From positions 1-42,851 of the forward strand of contig JAPZTJ010000016.1 of assembly GCA_027532555.1 (NCBI GenBank): DNA of 42,851 nt, written 5' to 3'. The position numbers were made by a program, and so were the translations under genes. Positions 8,983 through 18,171 of the stretch are shown piece by piece. Each line of letters opens with the position of its first letter. Position 1 is the first letter of the stretch. The stretch is from Aquidulcibacter sp. Lineage in GTDB: Bacteria > Pseudomonadota > Alphaproteobacteria > Caulobacterales > Aquidulcibacteraceae. Under the pieces are notes generated by a model. It saw only the letters and a list, made by a program, of their open reading frames with translations. It did not search any database and had not been told where the DNA came from.

Positions 8983-9621
8983 TTAGTCCTTTTTCAAAAA
9001 CTCTGTTTCGATGATCAGGTCTACTTGATCACCAATTCCGAAATTAATCCAGTTATTCATGCCCCATTCGGAACGCTTAATCGAACCGGTGGCCGAGAAG
9101 CCCACATTTTGGACACCACCGAACGGGCTCTTGCGGCCACTATTGTAGGTCACGTTCAAGGTCACAGGCTTGGTAATGCCAGCGACGGTCAGGTCCCCAG
9201 TCATGGTACCAGTCGTGGCAGAGGTCGGCGTCAATTTGGTCGATTTGAAAGTGATTTTAGGGTTGGCTACGGCTTTGAAAACTTGCTCGGCGATTTTGGC
9301 GTCAAACGTTGGCAGGCCGGTATTGACCGAGGTGGCATCAATCGTGATGTCAGCACTCGATGCGCTTGGGTTTTGCGGGTTGAAATTGATGGTGCCTGAG
9401 ATCTTATCAAAGCGCGCGGTATAGGTAGACAGGCCGCTGTGATCGAGGCGCCAGTGAACCGAGGTATGGGTTGGCTCAACTTCGTAAACACCGGCAGGTT
9501 GAGCGGCGAGATTAGCGGCCTTTGCAGCATCTGCTGCAGGTGTCGCCGCAGTAGCCGTCATAGCGGCAAATGCGATCAAGGCGACGGGGGCTGCGAAAGC
9601 GAGAATAAATGTGCGACGCAT
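8983..9621 (-). CDS. YceI-family periplasmic lipid-binding protein (second copy)
   Basis: A 212-residue exported protein with a Sec signal peptide (ILAFAAPVALIAFAAMTATAA) and a YceI beta-barrel: VYEVEPTHTSVHWRLDHSGLSTYTARF, GTINFNP, the T-F-K-S-T-K-L strand, G-D-L-T-V-A-G-I-T-K-P-V-T-L-N-V, and the C-terminal E-W-G-M-N-N-W. It keeps the canonical H-S/H-V-x-W pattern better than its partner three genes down, so the two copies are diverged paralogues, not a recent duplication. First gene of the yceI-b561-yceI unit; AAAAGGA precedes the start. Confidence 0.9.
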   Translation of the reverse strand: MRRTFILAFAAPVALIAFAAMTATAATPAADAAKAANLAAQPAGVYEVEPTHTSVHWRLDHSGLSTYTARFDKISGTINFNPQNPSASSADITIDATSVNTGLPTFDAKIAEQVFKAVANPKITFKSTKLTPTSATTGTMTGDLTVAGITKPVTLNVTYNSGRKSPFGGVQNVGFSATGSIKRSEWGMNNWINFGIGDQVDLIIETEFLKKD

Positions 9622-9809
9622 GTCTAATGTCCTTTTAGCTGATTGTCTTGGTCAGCTTGCATCATGGCAAACCGTCTGACACTGCGTTAGATAGACGGTA
9701 TTGGGAGACTTGCCGAGTAGCAAATCCCAAAATATCTGAAACAGTCCGTTGCTTGGATTGATAAAGTCACGCACCTTGTCACAAACCGCTGCCCCTAGGA
9801 AAAAGTTCC

Positions 9810-11615
9810 ATGACCTATGCCGCCCCCGTCCGTGATATCCGCTTTTCCTTGGAAGAGATTGCAGGACTTTCTGCCTTGCGCGAACAAGGGCTGTTTGTGG
9901 ACGCAAGCGCGGATCTGGTTGAGCAGATTTTGGTTGAAGCGGGCAAACTCGCCAGTGATGTCCTCGCCCCGCTTAATGCCCCGGGTGACCGCGCCGGCAC
10001 CCAGCTTCAGGCCGATGGCACGGTGGTTTCACCTGCGGGCTTTGCTGAGGCCTATCAGCAATTTGTCGAAGGGGCGTGGCTTTCTGTGCCATTTGACCCG
10101 GCCATTGGCGGCATGGGCTTGCCGAAGGGCGTGGCCTTAGCCGTGCATGAAATGGTCCATGCTGCAAATATGAGCTTTGGCCTCTGCCCCATGCTGACCT
10201 TGGGTGCCGTGGAGGCGCTGTCTGCCCATGGCACACCCGAACAACAGGCGCTTTATCTGCCCAAGCTAGTGACAGGCCAATGGTCGGGTACCATGAATTT
10301 GACCGAGCCGCAGGCAGGTTCTGACGTCGGTGCCCTGACCAGTCGCGCCGTGCCACAGGATGATGGCACCTATAAGATTTTCGGCCAGAAGATTTACATC
10401 ACTTGGGGCGAACATGAGATGGCGGAGAATATCGTCCATCTGGTTCTGGCCCGCCTCCCCGATGCGCCTGCTGGCGTGAAGGGGATATCGCTTTTCCTCG
10501 TGCCGAAGTTCATTCCCGACGCGCAGGGCAAGCCCGGAGTACACAATGATGTGCGCTGCATCGGTCTTGAGCATAAGATGGGCATTCACGCCTCGCCCAC
10601 CTGCACGATGTCTTATGGCGATCAAGGTGGGGCAATCGGTTGGATGATTGGCGAGCCGAATAAGGGCTTGACCTATATGTTCACCATGATGAATTCGGCC
10701 CGCTTGAATGTGGGCTTACAAGGTGTTGCCGTCGCCGATGCTGCCTTTCAAAAGGCCTATGAATACGCGATGGAACGTAAGCAAGGCCGCGCGGAAGGCT
10801 GGACAGAGGCAGGCCCCAGCCCCATTTTCCACCACGCTGATGTGCGGCGTATGTTGATGACCATGAAGGCCAAAGTCTCGGCCGCCCGCTCGATTTGTCA
10901 CATGACAGCGTTGGCGTCAGATGTCTCCGAACACGCACCAACTCCTGAAGCGCGCAAGATAGCCAAAGCCCGCGAAGAATTACTGACCCCGATCGCTAAG
11001 GGCTGGTCAACCGATATGGGCGTGGAAATGGCTTCACTTGGCGTGCAGATTCATGGCGGCATGGGCTTTGTTGAAGAAGGTGGCGCTGCCCAATTTTATC
11101 GCGATGCACGAATTGCCGCGATTTATGAGGGTACCAACGGCATCCAAGCCATTGATTTGGTCAGTCGTAAGCTGACAATGGATGGTGGCGCGCCAATTGC
11201 GGCCTTGATCGAAGAAATGCGTGCGACTGCGCAGGCGTGCGAGCAAGCGGGCAATGAGCAGGTGAAATGGATCGGCAAGCGGCTAAGCGAAGCCGTCGAT
11301 ATCTTCTCGGACGCCGCCAATTGGCTGATCCGTGCCCAATCGGGCAATGCCAAGCGCGATGCCTTGGCAGGTGCAACGCCGTTTTTGAAGCTGGCTGGCG
11401 ATGTTACGGGCGGCTGGACCTTGGCTAAGGGTGCGCTGGCCGCACTTGGTCACCTCAAAGCAAAGTCTGGCGACGCCGCTTATATGACGGCACGTATCTC
11501 GCTGGCAGGCTTCTTTGCGGAAAACGTCCTAGCGCAAGTGCCGGGCCTATTGGCCTCGGTCACTGCGGGTTCAGATGTGTTGTTTGAGCCAGAGATGGAT
11601 GCTTTGGCGGGCTAG
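9810..11615 (+). CDS. Acyl-CoA dehydrogenase, long DmdC-like form
   Basis: A 601-residue flavoprotein dehydrogenase. Seen in order: an N-terminal helical part (IRFSLEEIAGLSAL), MNLTEPQAGSDVGAL (FAD/substrate site), YKIFGQKIYITWGEHEM, LGVQIHGGMGFVEEGGAAQFYRDARI, the presumed catalytic glutamate E440 in AIYEGTNGIQAIDLV, and a C-terminal extension of about 130 residues. That extension places it in the subfamily with the DMSP-catabolic 3-methylmercaptopropionyl-CoA dehydrogenase DmdC; most members are of unproven substrate, so only acyl-CoA alpha,beta-dehydrogenation can be claimed. The stop codon abuts the cheR stop on the other strand; a small hairpin (11606-11625, GGCGG/CCGCC with extra pairs) spans both stops and may help to separate the convergent transcripts. 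Confidence 0.88.
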   Translation: MTYAAPVRDIRFSLEEIAGLSALREQGLFVDASADLVEQILVEAGKLASDVLAPLNAPGDRAGTQLQADGTVVSPAGFAEAYQQFVEGAWLSVPFDPAIGGMGLPKGVALAVHEMVHAANMSFGLCPMLTLGAVEALSAHGTPEQQALYLPKLVTGQWSGTMNLTEPQAGSDVGALTSRAVPQDDGTYKIFGQKIYITWGEHEMAENIVHLVLARLPDAPAGVKGISLFLVPKFIPDAQGKPGVHNDVRCIGLEHKMGIHASPTCTMSYGDQGGAIGWMIGEPNKGLTYMFTMMNSARLNVGLQGVAVADAAFQKAYEYAMERKQGRAEGWTEAGPSPIFHHADVRRMLMTMKAKVSAARSICHMTALASDVSEHAPTPEARKIAKAREELLTPIAKGWSTDMGVEMASLGVQIHGGMGFVEEGGAAQFYRDARIAAIYEGTNGIQAIDLVSRKLTMDGGAPIAALIEEMRATAQACEQAGNEQVKWIGKRLSEAVDIFSDAANWLIRAQSGNAKRDALAGATPFLKLAGDVTGGWTLAKGALAALGHLKAKSGDAAYMTARISLAGFFAENVLAQVPGLLASVTAGSDVLFEPEMDALAG

Positions 11616-12452
11616 TTAAGCCGCCGCTTTAGCCACCAGTTTGGTCGGGTCTTGCACATAAAGGCCACGGCTACCAGCAACAGGCTTAAAGCTATCGGTG
11701 ACACCTAGGACGGTTTCAGCGGCCCCAAGTAGCAAATAACCAGCCCCCTCAACCTGTTGGGCCATACGCTCTAGAACCATCTTCTTGGTTGGCATGTCGA
11801 AGTAAATCAACACGTTCCGACAGAAAATCACGTCGAACTTGCCGAGTGCCCGGAAGTCGTCAAGCAAATTCATGGTGCGATAGCGAATGCTGGTTTTCAG
11901 ACGATCGTCAATCTTCCAAGCATCGCCTTCCTTCTTGAAATGCTTCAACAGCATTTGAACAGGCAGACCACGTTGCACTTCAAATTGGGTATAGATGCCA
12001 GCTTTTGCCTTCTCCAAGCAGCGCTCAGAAATATCGGTCCCCAAAATCTCCAGCTTGCAGCCGCCCATTTTCGGACCCATGGCTTCCGCAATCATGGCCA
12101 AGGAATAGGGTTCTTGACCAGTAGAGGCCGCTGCACACCAGACCTTGATGGTGCCACCACGCTTGCGGGCGACCAATTCTGGCAGAATCGATTGCTCGAA
12201 GATGTCAAAAGGCGTTTTGTCGCGAAAGAAGAAGGTTTCGTTGGTGGTCATGGCGTCCACCACCGATTCAATGAGCTTGGCATCGCGGCGCACGCGGATC
12301 GCACTGATCAGATCATCAATAGAAGCAAAACCATCCTTGCGGGCAATCGGGGCCAAGCGGCTCTCAACCAGATAGGTCTTGTCGGCTGACAGGACTAAGC
12401 CTGAACGTTCCCGCACCATGGTCGAAACAAACTCAAAATCGGCGGGCTTCAT
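11616..12452 (-). CDS. cheR: Chemotaxis protein methyltransferase CheR
   Basis: A 278-residue S-adenosylmethionine-dependent enzyme that methylates glutamates of chemoreceptors. The N-terminal helical CheR domain (FVSTMVRERSGLVLSADKTYLVESRL) is followed by the SAM-binding domain with TTNETFFFRD, VWCAAASTGQEPYSLAM, LGTDISERCLEKAKAGIY and FDVIFCRNVLIYFD, all standard. The start overlaps the cheB stop by four bases (ATGA), so the gene is translated from the che operon as its last member. It shows no C-terminal pentapeptide tether beyond the core. Confidence 0.95.
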   Translation of the reverse strand: MKPADFEFVSTMVRERSGLVLSADKTYLVESRLAPIARKDGFASIDDLISAIRVRRDAKLIESVVDAMTTNETFFFRDKTPFDIFEQSILPELVARKRGGTIKVWCAAASTGQEPYSLAMIAEAMGPKMGGCKLEILGTDISERCLEKAKAGIYTQFEVQRGLPVQMLLKHFKKEGDAWKIDDRLKTSIRYRTMNLLDDFRALGKFDVIFCRNVLIYFDMPTKKMVLERMAQQVEGAGYLLLGAAETVLGVTDSFKPVAGSRGLYVQDPTKLVAKAAA

Positions 12453-13588
12453 ACACTTACTCCACGCATTACATTCAAGATTGCCGGCGCAATCTCTTGA
12501 ATTGGCTTACAGGCTGTGGCGAGACCCGCACGGGCGACCGCGCCGGGCATTCCCCAGACAACGCTGGTTTCTTCGTCTTGGGCGATTAATTGCGCGCCCT
12601 TGGTGACTAAGGGCTTTGCCCCAAGCAGACCATCTTGACCCATGCCTGTCAGAATTACTGCCAAGGCCTTTTCGCCAAAGGTTTCGGCTGCCGAACGGAA
12701 CATGGGGTCCACGGCTGGACGGCAGAAGTTTTCCGGCGGGGCGTCGCTCAAGTTGATGCGGGTTACATTTAGATGTCTGCTGACCGTCAGGTGGCGATCA
12801 CCTGGCGCAATGTAGAAGACGCCGGGTTGGGCTTGCAGGCCATCGCTGGCTTCAACGACCGAAGCTTTGGTCTGCTTAGACAAGTGATCAGCCAAAATTT
12901 TTGTGAACAATGGCGGCATGTGCTGGGTGATGAAGACTGGCACACGGAGTTTGCCCGCCAACCCTTCAATTACTTCACTTAGCGCCTCTGGGCCACCGGT
13001 TGATGAGCCAATGAAAATGGCTTCTGGAACAAGCTTCTGCGTGACGGCACGCAGGGTTGGTCCCGGTGGTACTTTTGCACGCGCGCCAGACGAAACCAAA
13101 GACGCCGCACTATATATTTGGCTTAAGTTTGCCGCAGAGACAGCGCGGGCACCTAAGCTCCGCACCTTTGCTAAAAGGTCGCGCTTATAGTCCGCAGCAC
13201 CTGCCAACTGGCTCGCATCGGGCTTGGGGATATAGTCGGATGCACCAGCAGCCAACGCTTTGATGGTAACTTCTGCCCCACGCTGAGTTAGGGTCGAAGC
13301 CATGATTACCCGGGCGTTGGGGGCAATCTTCCGGATCGCAGGAAGGGCTGTGACCCCGTCCATAACCGGCATCTCGATGTCCAGAATGATTAGATCCGGC
13401 TTGAATTTCTCGGCGTGATCAACCCCGTCTTTACCGTTGACGGCGGCTCCTACCACTTCAATGTCCGCTTCCCCAGACAGCCAGCGGGTCACGAGTCCGC
13501 GAATGACCGCAGAGTCGTCGATAACCAGCACGCGGATTTTACGCGCGGGGGCTTGGCCGGTTAGGGGTTGTGCGCGGGACAAACTCAT
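12449..13588 (-). CDS. cheB: Chemotaxis response regulator / methylesterase CheB
   Basis: A 379-residue protein with an N-terminal receiver domain (VLVIDDSAVIRG, phospho-aspartate in LIILDIEMPVMDG, lysine in YIPKPD) joined by a linker to a methylesterase domain with the catalytic serine in IGSSTGGPEAL, histidine in ITQHMPP and aspartate in ILTGMGQDG. It removes methyl groups from chemoreceptor glutamates and deamidates glutamines, giving adaptation opposite to CheR. Four-base overlaps with both cheY upstream and cheR downstream show tight translational coupling. Length and domain order are typical. Confidence 0.96.
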   Translation of the reverse strand: MSLSRAQPLTGQAPARKIRVLVIDDSAVIRGLVTRWLSGEADIEVVGAAVNGKDGVDHAEKFKPDLIILDIEMPVMDGVTALPAIRKIAPNARVIMASTLTQRGAEVTIKALAAGASDYIPKPDASQLAGAADYKRDLLAKVRSLGARAVSAANLSQIYSAASLVSSGARAKVPPGPTLRAVTQKLVPEAIFIGSSTGGPEALSEVIEGLAGKLRVPVFITQHMPPLFTKILADHLSKQTKASVVEASDGLQAQPGVFYIAPGDRHLTVSRHLNVTRINLSDAPPENFCRPAVDPMFRSAAETFGEKALAVILTGMGQDGLLGAKPLVTKGAQLIAQDEETSVVWGMPGAVARAGLATACKPIQEIAPAILNVMRGVSV

Positions 13589-13959
13589 ACGGGTGAAACC
13601 AATCCGACTTCAGCAAATTTGGATTGCACAATTTCGCTGTCAAACGGCTTCATGATGTATTCATTCGCTCCAGATTCAATAGCTTGGGCAATGGCGGAAA
13701 TGTCGTTCTCGGTGGTGCAGAACACAACCACTGGCCGGTCGCCACCTGGATCAGCGCGCAAGTGTCGCAAGAAATCGATGCCATTCATGACGGGCATGTT
13801 CCAGTCCAACAAAATAGCATCCGGCATGGAGCTGCGGCAGAAAGAGAGCGCTTCTGAGCCATCACCGGCTTCTTCAACGCGAAACGATAAATCTTCTAGA
13901 ATACGGCGCGCGACTTTTCGGATTACGCGGCTATCATCGACAACAAGGCAAGTCTTCAT
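13585..13959 (-). CDS. cheY: Single-domain chemotaxis response regulator CheY
   Basis: A 124-residue receiver domain with D8/D9 (VVDDSR), phospho-acceptor D52 (LLDWNMPVMNG), T82/T83 (FCTTEND) and K104 (YIMKPFD), i.e. every residue for phosphotransfer. The V-V-D-D-S-R-V-I-R-K start is the alphaproteobacterial CheY/CheYII pattern. It takes phosphate from CheA and presumably binds the flagellar switch. Located between cheW and cheB; the start lies 16 bases after the cheW stop and its stop overlaps cheB by four bases. Only one CheY is encoded here, so a second one acting as phosphate sink, if it exists, lies elsewhere. Confidence 0.93.
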   Translation of the reverse strand: MKTCLVVDDSRVIRKVARRILEDLSFRVEEAGDGSEALSFCRSSMPDAILLDWNMPVMNGIDFLRHLRADPGGDRPVVVFCTTENDISAIAQAIESGANEYIMKPFDSEIVQSKFAEVGLVSPV

Positions 13960-13975
13960 GATCTTATATCCTGTT

Positions 13976-14458
13976 TTAGGCGGTGGCGACGCAGAGAAGG
14001 TGGTCTATGTTTAGGGTCATCAAAAGGCGGCCTTCCAAGCGGTAAACACCTTGGCTGACGTCCTTCCAATTCGGGTTCAAGTTTACGGGGTTCGGCTCAA
14101 AGTCAGAGTCTGAGAGACGCAGAACTTCGCCAACTGAATCCACAAGGATCCCATAAGCTTCACCTTGATACTCGACGCCCACAGCCATCATGCCAGCAAA
14201 ACCTTGCGGGCGTGCGGGCAGGCCGAGACGGCAGCGCGCGTCAATTGCGGTAACGATGCGCCCACGCAAATTAAGGACGCCAGCAATCTCGGGACGCGCG
14301 CCGGGAACTGGCGTTAAGCCTTTGAGCGAGAAAACATCTTGGATGTCGATAACTTCGACACCAAACAATTGATCCGCGACATGGACGGTCACAAATTCCT
14401 TGGTCCCAGCCTTGGCTAGTGCCAATTCGCTTTCATGGCGCGTTGCGAGGGCATTCAT
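13976..14458 (-). CDS. cheW: Chemotaxis coupling protein CheW
   Basis: A 160-residue CheW domain protein: FVTVHVADQLFGVEVIDIQDVF, the PGARPEIAGVLNLRGRIVTAIDAR core with its N-L-R-G signature, and a C-terminal G-V-x-R-L-E-G-R-L-L-M-T-L-N-I-D strand. It bridges chemoreceptors and CheA in the polar array. The start overlaps the cheA stop by four bases, giving coupled expression in the right stoichiometry. Standard length. Confidence 0.95.
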   Translation of the reverse strand: MNALATRHESELALAKAGTKEFVTVHVADQLFGVEVIDIQDVFSLKGLTPVPGARPEIAGVLNLRGRIVTAIDARCRLGLPARPQGFAGMMAVGVEYQGEAYGILVDSVGEVLRLSDSDFEPNPVNLNPNWKDVSQGVYRLEGRLLMTLNIDHLLCVATA

Positions 14459-17187
14459 GCTGCAATCTCCAAATTGGCGGCGTGTTCGACAGCGGCAATC
14501 AGACTTTCGCGATCGGACTTTCGAACCAGCGACGCAAAGCCGGTCGCATCCGCATCGGGCGAGCCTGAGAGCGCGACAATGCTGGTGCCTGCAAGGCGAT
14601 CATCACTCAACAAACGCCGCGCCGAGGCTACGTCGACATCAATGTCGGTGAGCACTGCTGAAGGCTTACGGTATTCAGCACAAAGAAGCGCTGCAGAGAC
14701 CGTGTCAACGGCCTCAACTTCATAGCCAGCCGAGCGAAGAAGCGGCGACAGCAGGTTGCGGAAGAATGGGTTGCGTTCCACCAAAACGATGTGCTTGGCA
14801 GGCTTGTTGACGCCTGGATCGTCCCAATTTTTCAAGGCGAGGCTTAGATAATGGCTGACGTCGAGAACTTCGGTGGCTTTGCCTTTAAGAACAGCGACAC
14901 CAAGAAGACCGGCACGGTCCGCGGCCATTTCAATGTCCAGCGCCTCGTCGACGATGTCCACAATCTTGTCTACTGCCAAACCTGCGGCCAAGCCATTATA
15001 GGTAAAGACCAAAACAGGCTGGACGCCGGTGGTGGCGATGGGCGCATAGGGATCAGCTGGAACGATCGGCATCAGCTCACCGCGATACTGCACCAAAGTG
15101 CGGCCGTCGCCCTGCTCGAACGTGGTTGCGTCTAGTTCTTCAAGGCGCGTCACCAAGGAAAGCGGCACGGCCTTTGGCTGTTCACCGCCGGCTTGGAACA
15201 CGATCATCGAGGTGGTTTCAGGGAGCTGACCGCGCTTTTTCTGAACCGCTTCAAGAGCTTCCTCAACAACTTCTTCAGCTTGGCCAACGCGGCGATAAAC
15301 AGCGCCTGGATCGATGATCATGATGACCGAGCCGTCGCCCAAGATGGTAGCGCCCGAGAAGGTGCCCACATCGCCCAAAGCTTTGGACAGCGGTTTCACC
15401 ACAATTTCTTCGGTATCAAACACTTCATCAACAACCACACCAAACAATTGGCCCGAGTGCTGCATCACCACGACAAAGGCAGAGGTTGACTCGCTAGTTG
15501 AGGGATCGCGCGGCGGTACGCCCAGTACTTCGGACAGGTCCACCAAAGGCAGCAAGCGATCGCGCAAGCGCAAAACCCGTGCGGAATTAAGAACTTCAAC
15601 CTTATGCTCAGAAGCACTGCCTGCACCCACCAGTTCCACAATCGACAATTGGGGGATGGCGAAGCATTGTTGGCGAGAGCCTACAACCAAGGCCGATACA
15701 ATGGCCAAGGTAAGCGGGATTTTGATGAAGAACTTTGTGCCCCGGCCTTCGGTCGATTGCAGGTCAATTGTACCGCCAATCAGCTCGATATTGGTGCGCA
15801 CCACATCCATGCCGACACCACGGCCAGAAATGCTGGTGACCGCTGCGGCGGTGGAGAAGCCCGGGGCAAAGATAAAGCGATGAATTTGGGCGTCAGACAT
15901 CGTCCACGCCAATTCTTCGCTGACCAAACCATTCTTGATGGCTTTGTCGCGGATGCGCGATGTCGATAGACCAGCCCCGTCGTCTGAGACTTCAATCACG
16001 ATATGACCGCCTTCATGATAGGCGTTCAAGCGGATTGATCCCATTTCGGACTTCCCAGCTGCAACCCGCGCGGCGGGGCCCTCAAGTCCATGGTCGCACG
16101 AATTGCGGATCATATGGGTCAGGGGATCTTTGATCAATTCCAAGACTTGGCGATCAAGCTCAGTCGCCTCACCGTCCATAATCAGGTCGATTTTCTTGTT
16201 CAGATCACGCGCAGCATCGCGCACGATGCGGGGCAGCTTCTTCCAGGCCGAGCCGATTGGCTGCATGCGGGTCTTCATGACGCTGTCTTGCAATTCAGCC
16301 GTAACGGCAGACAGACGCTGTAGGGGCCCCTTAAACTCGCTGTCGGTGGTGTTGCGCACCATTTGCATCAACTGGTTGCGGGTAAGCACCAGTTCGGAAA
16401 CCATGGTCATCAGGGTTTCGAGCACGTCGACATTCACGCGAATGGTCTGACTTGAAGAAACTGCACCACCTTTGGCCGCTGCATCCTCATCGTCATCTTT
16501 GATCGCGCGCATTTCAGGTGCGGCGCGGCGCTCAGGAACCGGGGCAGCTGGCTCTATTGCAGCTGGGGCGGCAACTTCATTTGCTGCAGTTGAGGTCGCA
16601 ACAGGATCAATCTCGTCATCGGGGGTTGCCGACAAGAAGGCAGCTTCCAATTCGGCCAGCGAGACTTCGCCGGGGCGCAATTCGCGGCCTAGATCGGCGT
16701 CCCACCGCAGGCCGGTGGTGGATACAGGGGCAGCTTCGACGACCGGAGGCGCAACAACAGGTTCTGGCGTAGGGGCAGGTGCTGCGGCGGAGGCCGCGCT
16801 CGGGGCAGGATGACCTTCCGCGGCGAGTTCCAGTGCGCCAATCAGGGCGCTGTCATCGCCTTCGGGTTCAGACCCGGTTGCTTCTAATTCTGCCAAAATT
16901 TCTTTGATGCGATCGATGCTTTCGAGGACGAGCTGCACTTGGTCTGGCGTGGCCACCAAAGTTCCGTCACGGAATTTGCCCAAAAGTGTTTCACCGGCAT
17001 GGGCGACAAATTGTAAGCGGGGCAGACCCAAAAAGCCGCAAGTTCCCTTGATGGTGTGAACCAATCGGAAAATACTATTGAGTGTATCACCGTCAGTAGG
17101 ATCGGCTTCGAAAACAACAAGCTGGGTATCGACAGTTTCAAGGAATTCATTTGTCTCAGTTATGAATTCGCCCAGTAGTTCATCCAT
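14455..17187 (-). CDS. cheA: Chemotaxis histidine kinase CheA with extra CheW-like and receiver domains
   Basis: A 910-residue kinase, longer than the classical form (about 650). HPt domain with phospho-histidine H44 (LVHTIKGTCGFLG); an Ala/Pro-rich linker in about 120-230 in place of a clear P2 CheY-docking domain; dimerisation helices (VLETLMTMVSELVLTRNQL) near 260; an HATPase with HMIRNSCDHG (N box), DDGAGLS and GRGVGMDVV; a CheW-like domain (about 510-660); a second, diverged CheW-like domain (about 690-790); and a C-terminal receiver (about 800-905). The receiver keeps an aspartate in LTDIDV and a lysine in VRKSD, but the acidic DD pair is replaced by E-R in VLVERN. It phosphorylates CheY and CheB. 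First gene of the che operon, 109 bases downstream of chpT on the same strand. Confidence 0.94.
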   Translation of the reverse strand: MDELLGEFITETNEFLETVDTQLVVFEADPTDGDTLNSIFRLVHTIKGTCGFLGLPRLQFVAHAGETLLGKFRDGTLVATPDQVQLVLESIDRIKEILAELEATGSEPEGDDSALIGALELAAEGHPAPSAASAAAPAPTPEPVVAPPVVEAAPVSTTGLRWDADLGRELRPGEVSLAELEAAFLSATPDDEIDPVATSTAANEVAAPAAIEPAAPVPERRAAPEMRAIKDDDEDAAAKGGAVSSSQTIRVNVDVLETLMTMVSELVLTRNQLMQMVRNTTDSEFKGPLQRLSAVTAELQDSVMKTRMQPIGSAWKKLPRIVRDAARDLNKKIDLIMDGEATELDRQVLELIKDPLTHMIRNSCDHGLEGPAARVAAGKSEMGSIRLNAYHEGGHIVIEVSDDGAGLSTSRIRDKAIKNGLVSEELAWTMSDAQIHRFIFAPGFSTAAAVTSISGRGVGMDVVRTNIELIGGTIDLQSTEGRGTKFFIKIPLTLAIVSALVVGSRQQCFAIPQLSIVELVGAGSASEHKVEVLNSARVLRLRDRLLPLVDLSEVLGVPPRDPSTSESTSAFVVVMQHSGQLFGVVVDEVFDTEEIVVKPLSKALGDVGTFSGATILGDGSVIMIIDPGAVYRRVGQAEEVVEEALEAVQKKRGQLPETTSMIVFQAGGEQPKAVPLSLVTRLEELDATTFEQGDGRTLVQYRGELMPIVPADPYAPIATTGVQPVLVFTYNGLAAGLAVDKIVDIVDEALDIEMAADRAGLLGVAVLKGKATEVLDVSHYLSLALKNWDDPGVNKPAKHIVLVERNPFFRNLLSPLLRSAGYEVEAVDTVSAALLCAEYRKPSAVLTDIDVDVASARRLLSDDRLAGTSIVALSGSPDADATGFASLVRKSDRESLIAAVEHAANLEIAA

Positions 17188-17296
17188 AAAACTAGCCCTT
17201 TGCCGATGCGTTGACTCTGACGCGGAACGTCAATCCTCTGAACACAATGACGGCGGACGGTTAAGACAGGACTAAATTTTGAGCAGAAGTGCAGTA

Positions 17297-17932
17297 TTAT
17301 GCGGCTATGCGAACAATGAGTTCAACGCGTTCTTCACTTTCGCGGGCGGCAAGTTCGGCACGAGCCCCGGCAGCTGTAATAAAGGCCAAATAAGGCTGGA
17401 CAGAGCGGCCATCAAAGCCACCTTCCGGCAACTCTCCCGCTAAGCCCGCTCGCACCGCCGGCTTCAACGTAGCTCTGGTGCCTGTTGCAATGACGTTTAG
17501 CGTCAATTTGTCGTCTTGCAGACCGCCGGTCACTTCCAATTGGCCGCCGCGAGGCAGGCAATCTAGGCCAACTAAGATCAAATTCATCAAAATCCTAGCC
17601 GCCGCTCGCGGGGCGGTTTGTATCGGCAGGGTCCAGATGAGTTCGGGCTTCTGGCTTTCGACAAAGCGCCTAGACAGCTCGCGCAATTCACCCAAGTCCG
17701 CCGTGCCAACACCTGTTGTGCCTGCTCCAAAGGTGGCGCGCATGAATTCAAGCTTCACAGCAGCTTGATTGGCAGATGTCCGGATCAAATCCATTGCCTG
17801 TTCGCGCATATCTGCACCGTGGTCATCGTCGAGAATGTCCAACGCCGTAGTCAAGGCGGAGATTGGGGACACAAGATCATGACAGATCCGTGAGGAAATT
17901 AGCGCAACGAGGGTTGAGGCATCCATAAGCAT
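17297..17932 (-). CDS. chpT: Histidine phosphotransferase ChpT
   Basis: A 211-residue ChpT: a short dimerisation helix with the phospho-histidine H18 in SRICHDLVSPISAL, followed by a degenerate Bergerat fold that does not bind ATP (ARILMNLILVGLDCLPRGG where a kinase would have its N box). In Caulobacter ChpT relays phosphate from the hybrid kinase CckA to the master regulator CtrA and to CpdR, controlling the cell cycle, flagella and chemotaxis. The start may be ATG at 17932 or at 17926. It is upstream of cheA on the same strand, so chpT-cheA-W-Y-B-R could be one transcript, and it is divergent from gcrA across a 239-bp interval. A GATTC site lies at 17949-17953, just before the start. Confidence 0.9.
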   Translation of the reverse strand: MLMDASTLVALISSRICHDLVSPISALTTALDILDDDHGADMREQAMDLIRTSANQAAVKLEFMRATFGAGTTGVGTADLGELRELSRRFVESQKPELIWTLPIQTAPRAAARILMNLILVGLDCLPRGGQLEVTGGLQDDKLTLNVIATGTRATLKPAVRAGLAGELPEGGFDGRSVQPYLAFITAAGARAELAARESEERVELIVRIAA

Positions 17933-18171
17933 GGCTTCTCTCTGCCCCGATTCGGACGAATGCGGTCATTATAGCGCATGAGCTCGCGAAAAATCGTAAC
18001 CGAGCTACCAAAAGTCCATCCACAATATCTGGTGTTAACAACATGTAGAGGGGAGCCCATATTTGTGGAAAACCCTATCACTAGCCCTTGTGTTAATAAG
18101 TCGTGAAGCTACTATGGGTGGGCACTCAATTAGCTGGCCTTAAAGGCTGGGCACAATATATGGGGATATTC

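Noticed and set aside
16472-16813. Alanine/serine-rich frame opposite the cheA linker
   Set aside because: It is the mirror of the Ala/Pro-rich CheA linker, a known source of spurious frames in GC-rich genes.
17188-17296. A CtrA site (TTAA-N7-TTAA) before cheA
   Set aside because: Only one half (TTAA) is intact; the second half reads CTAA, so it does not meet the consensus.
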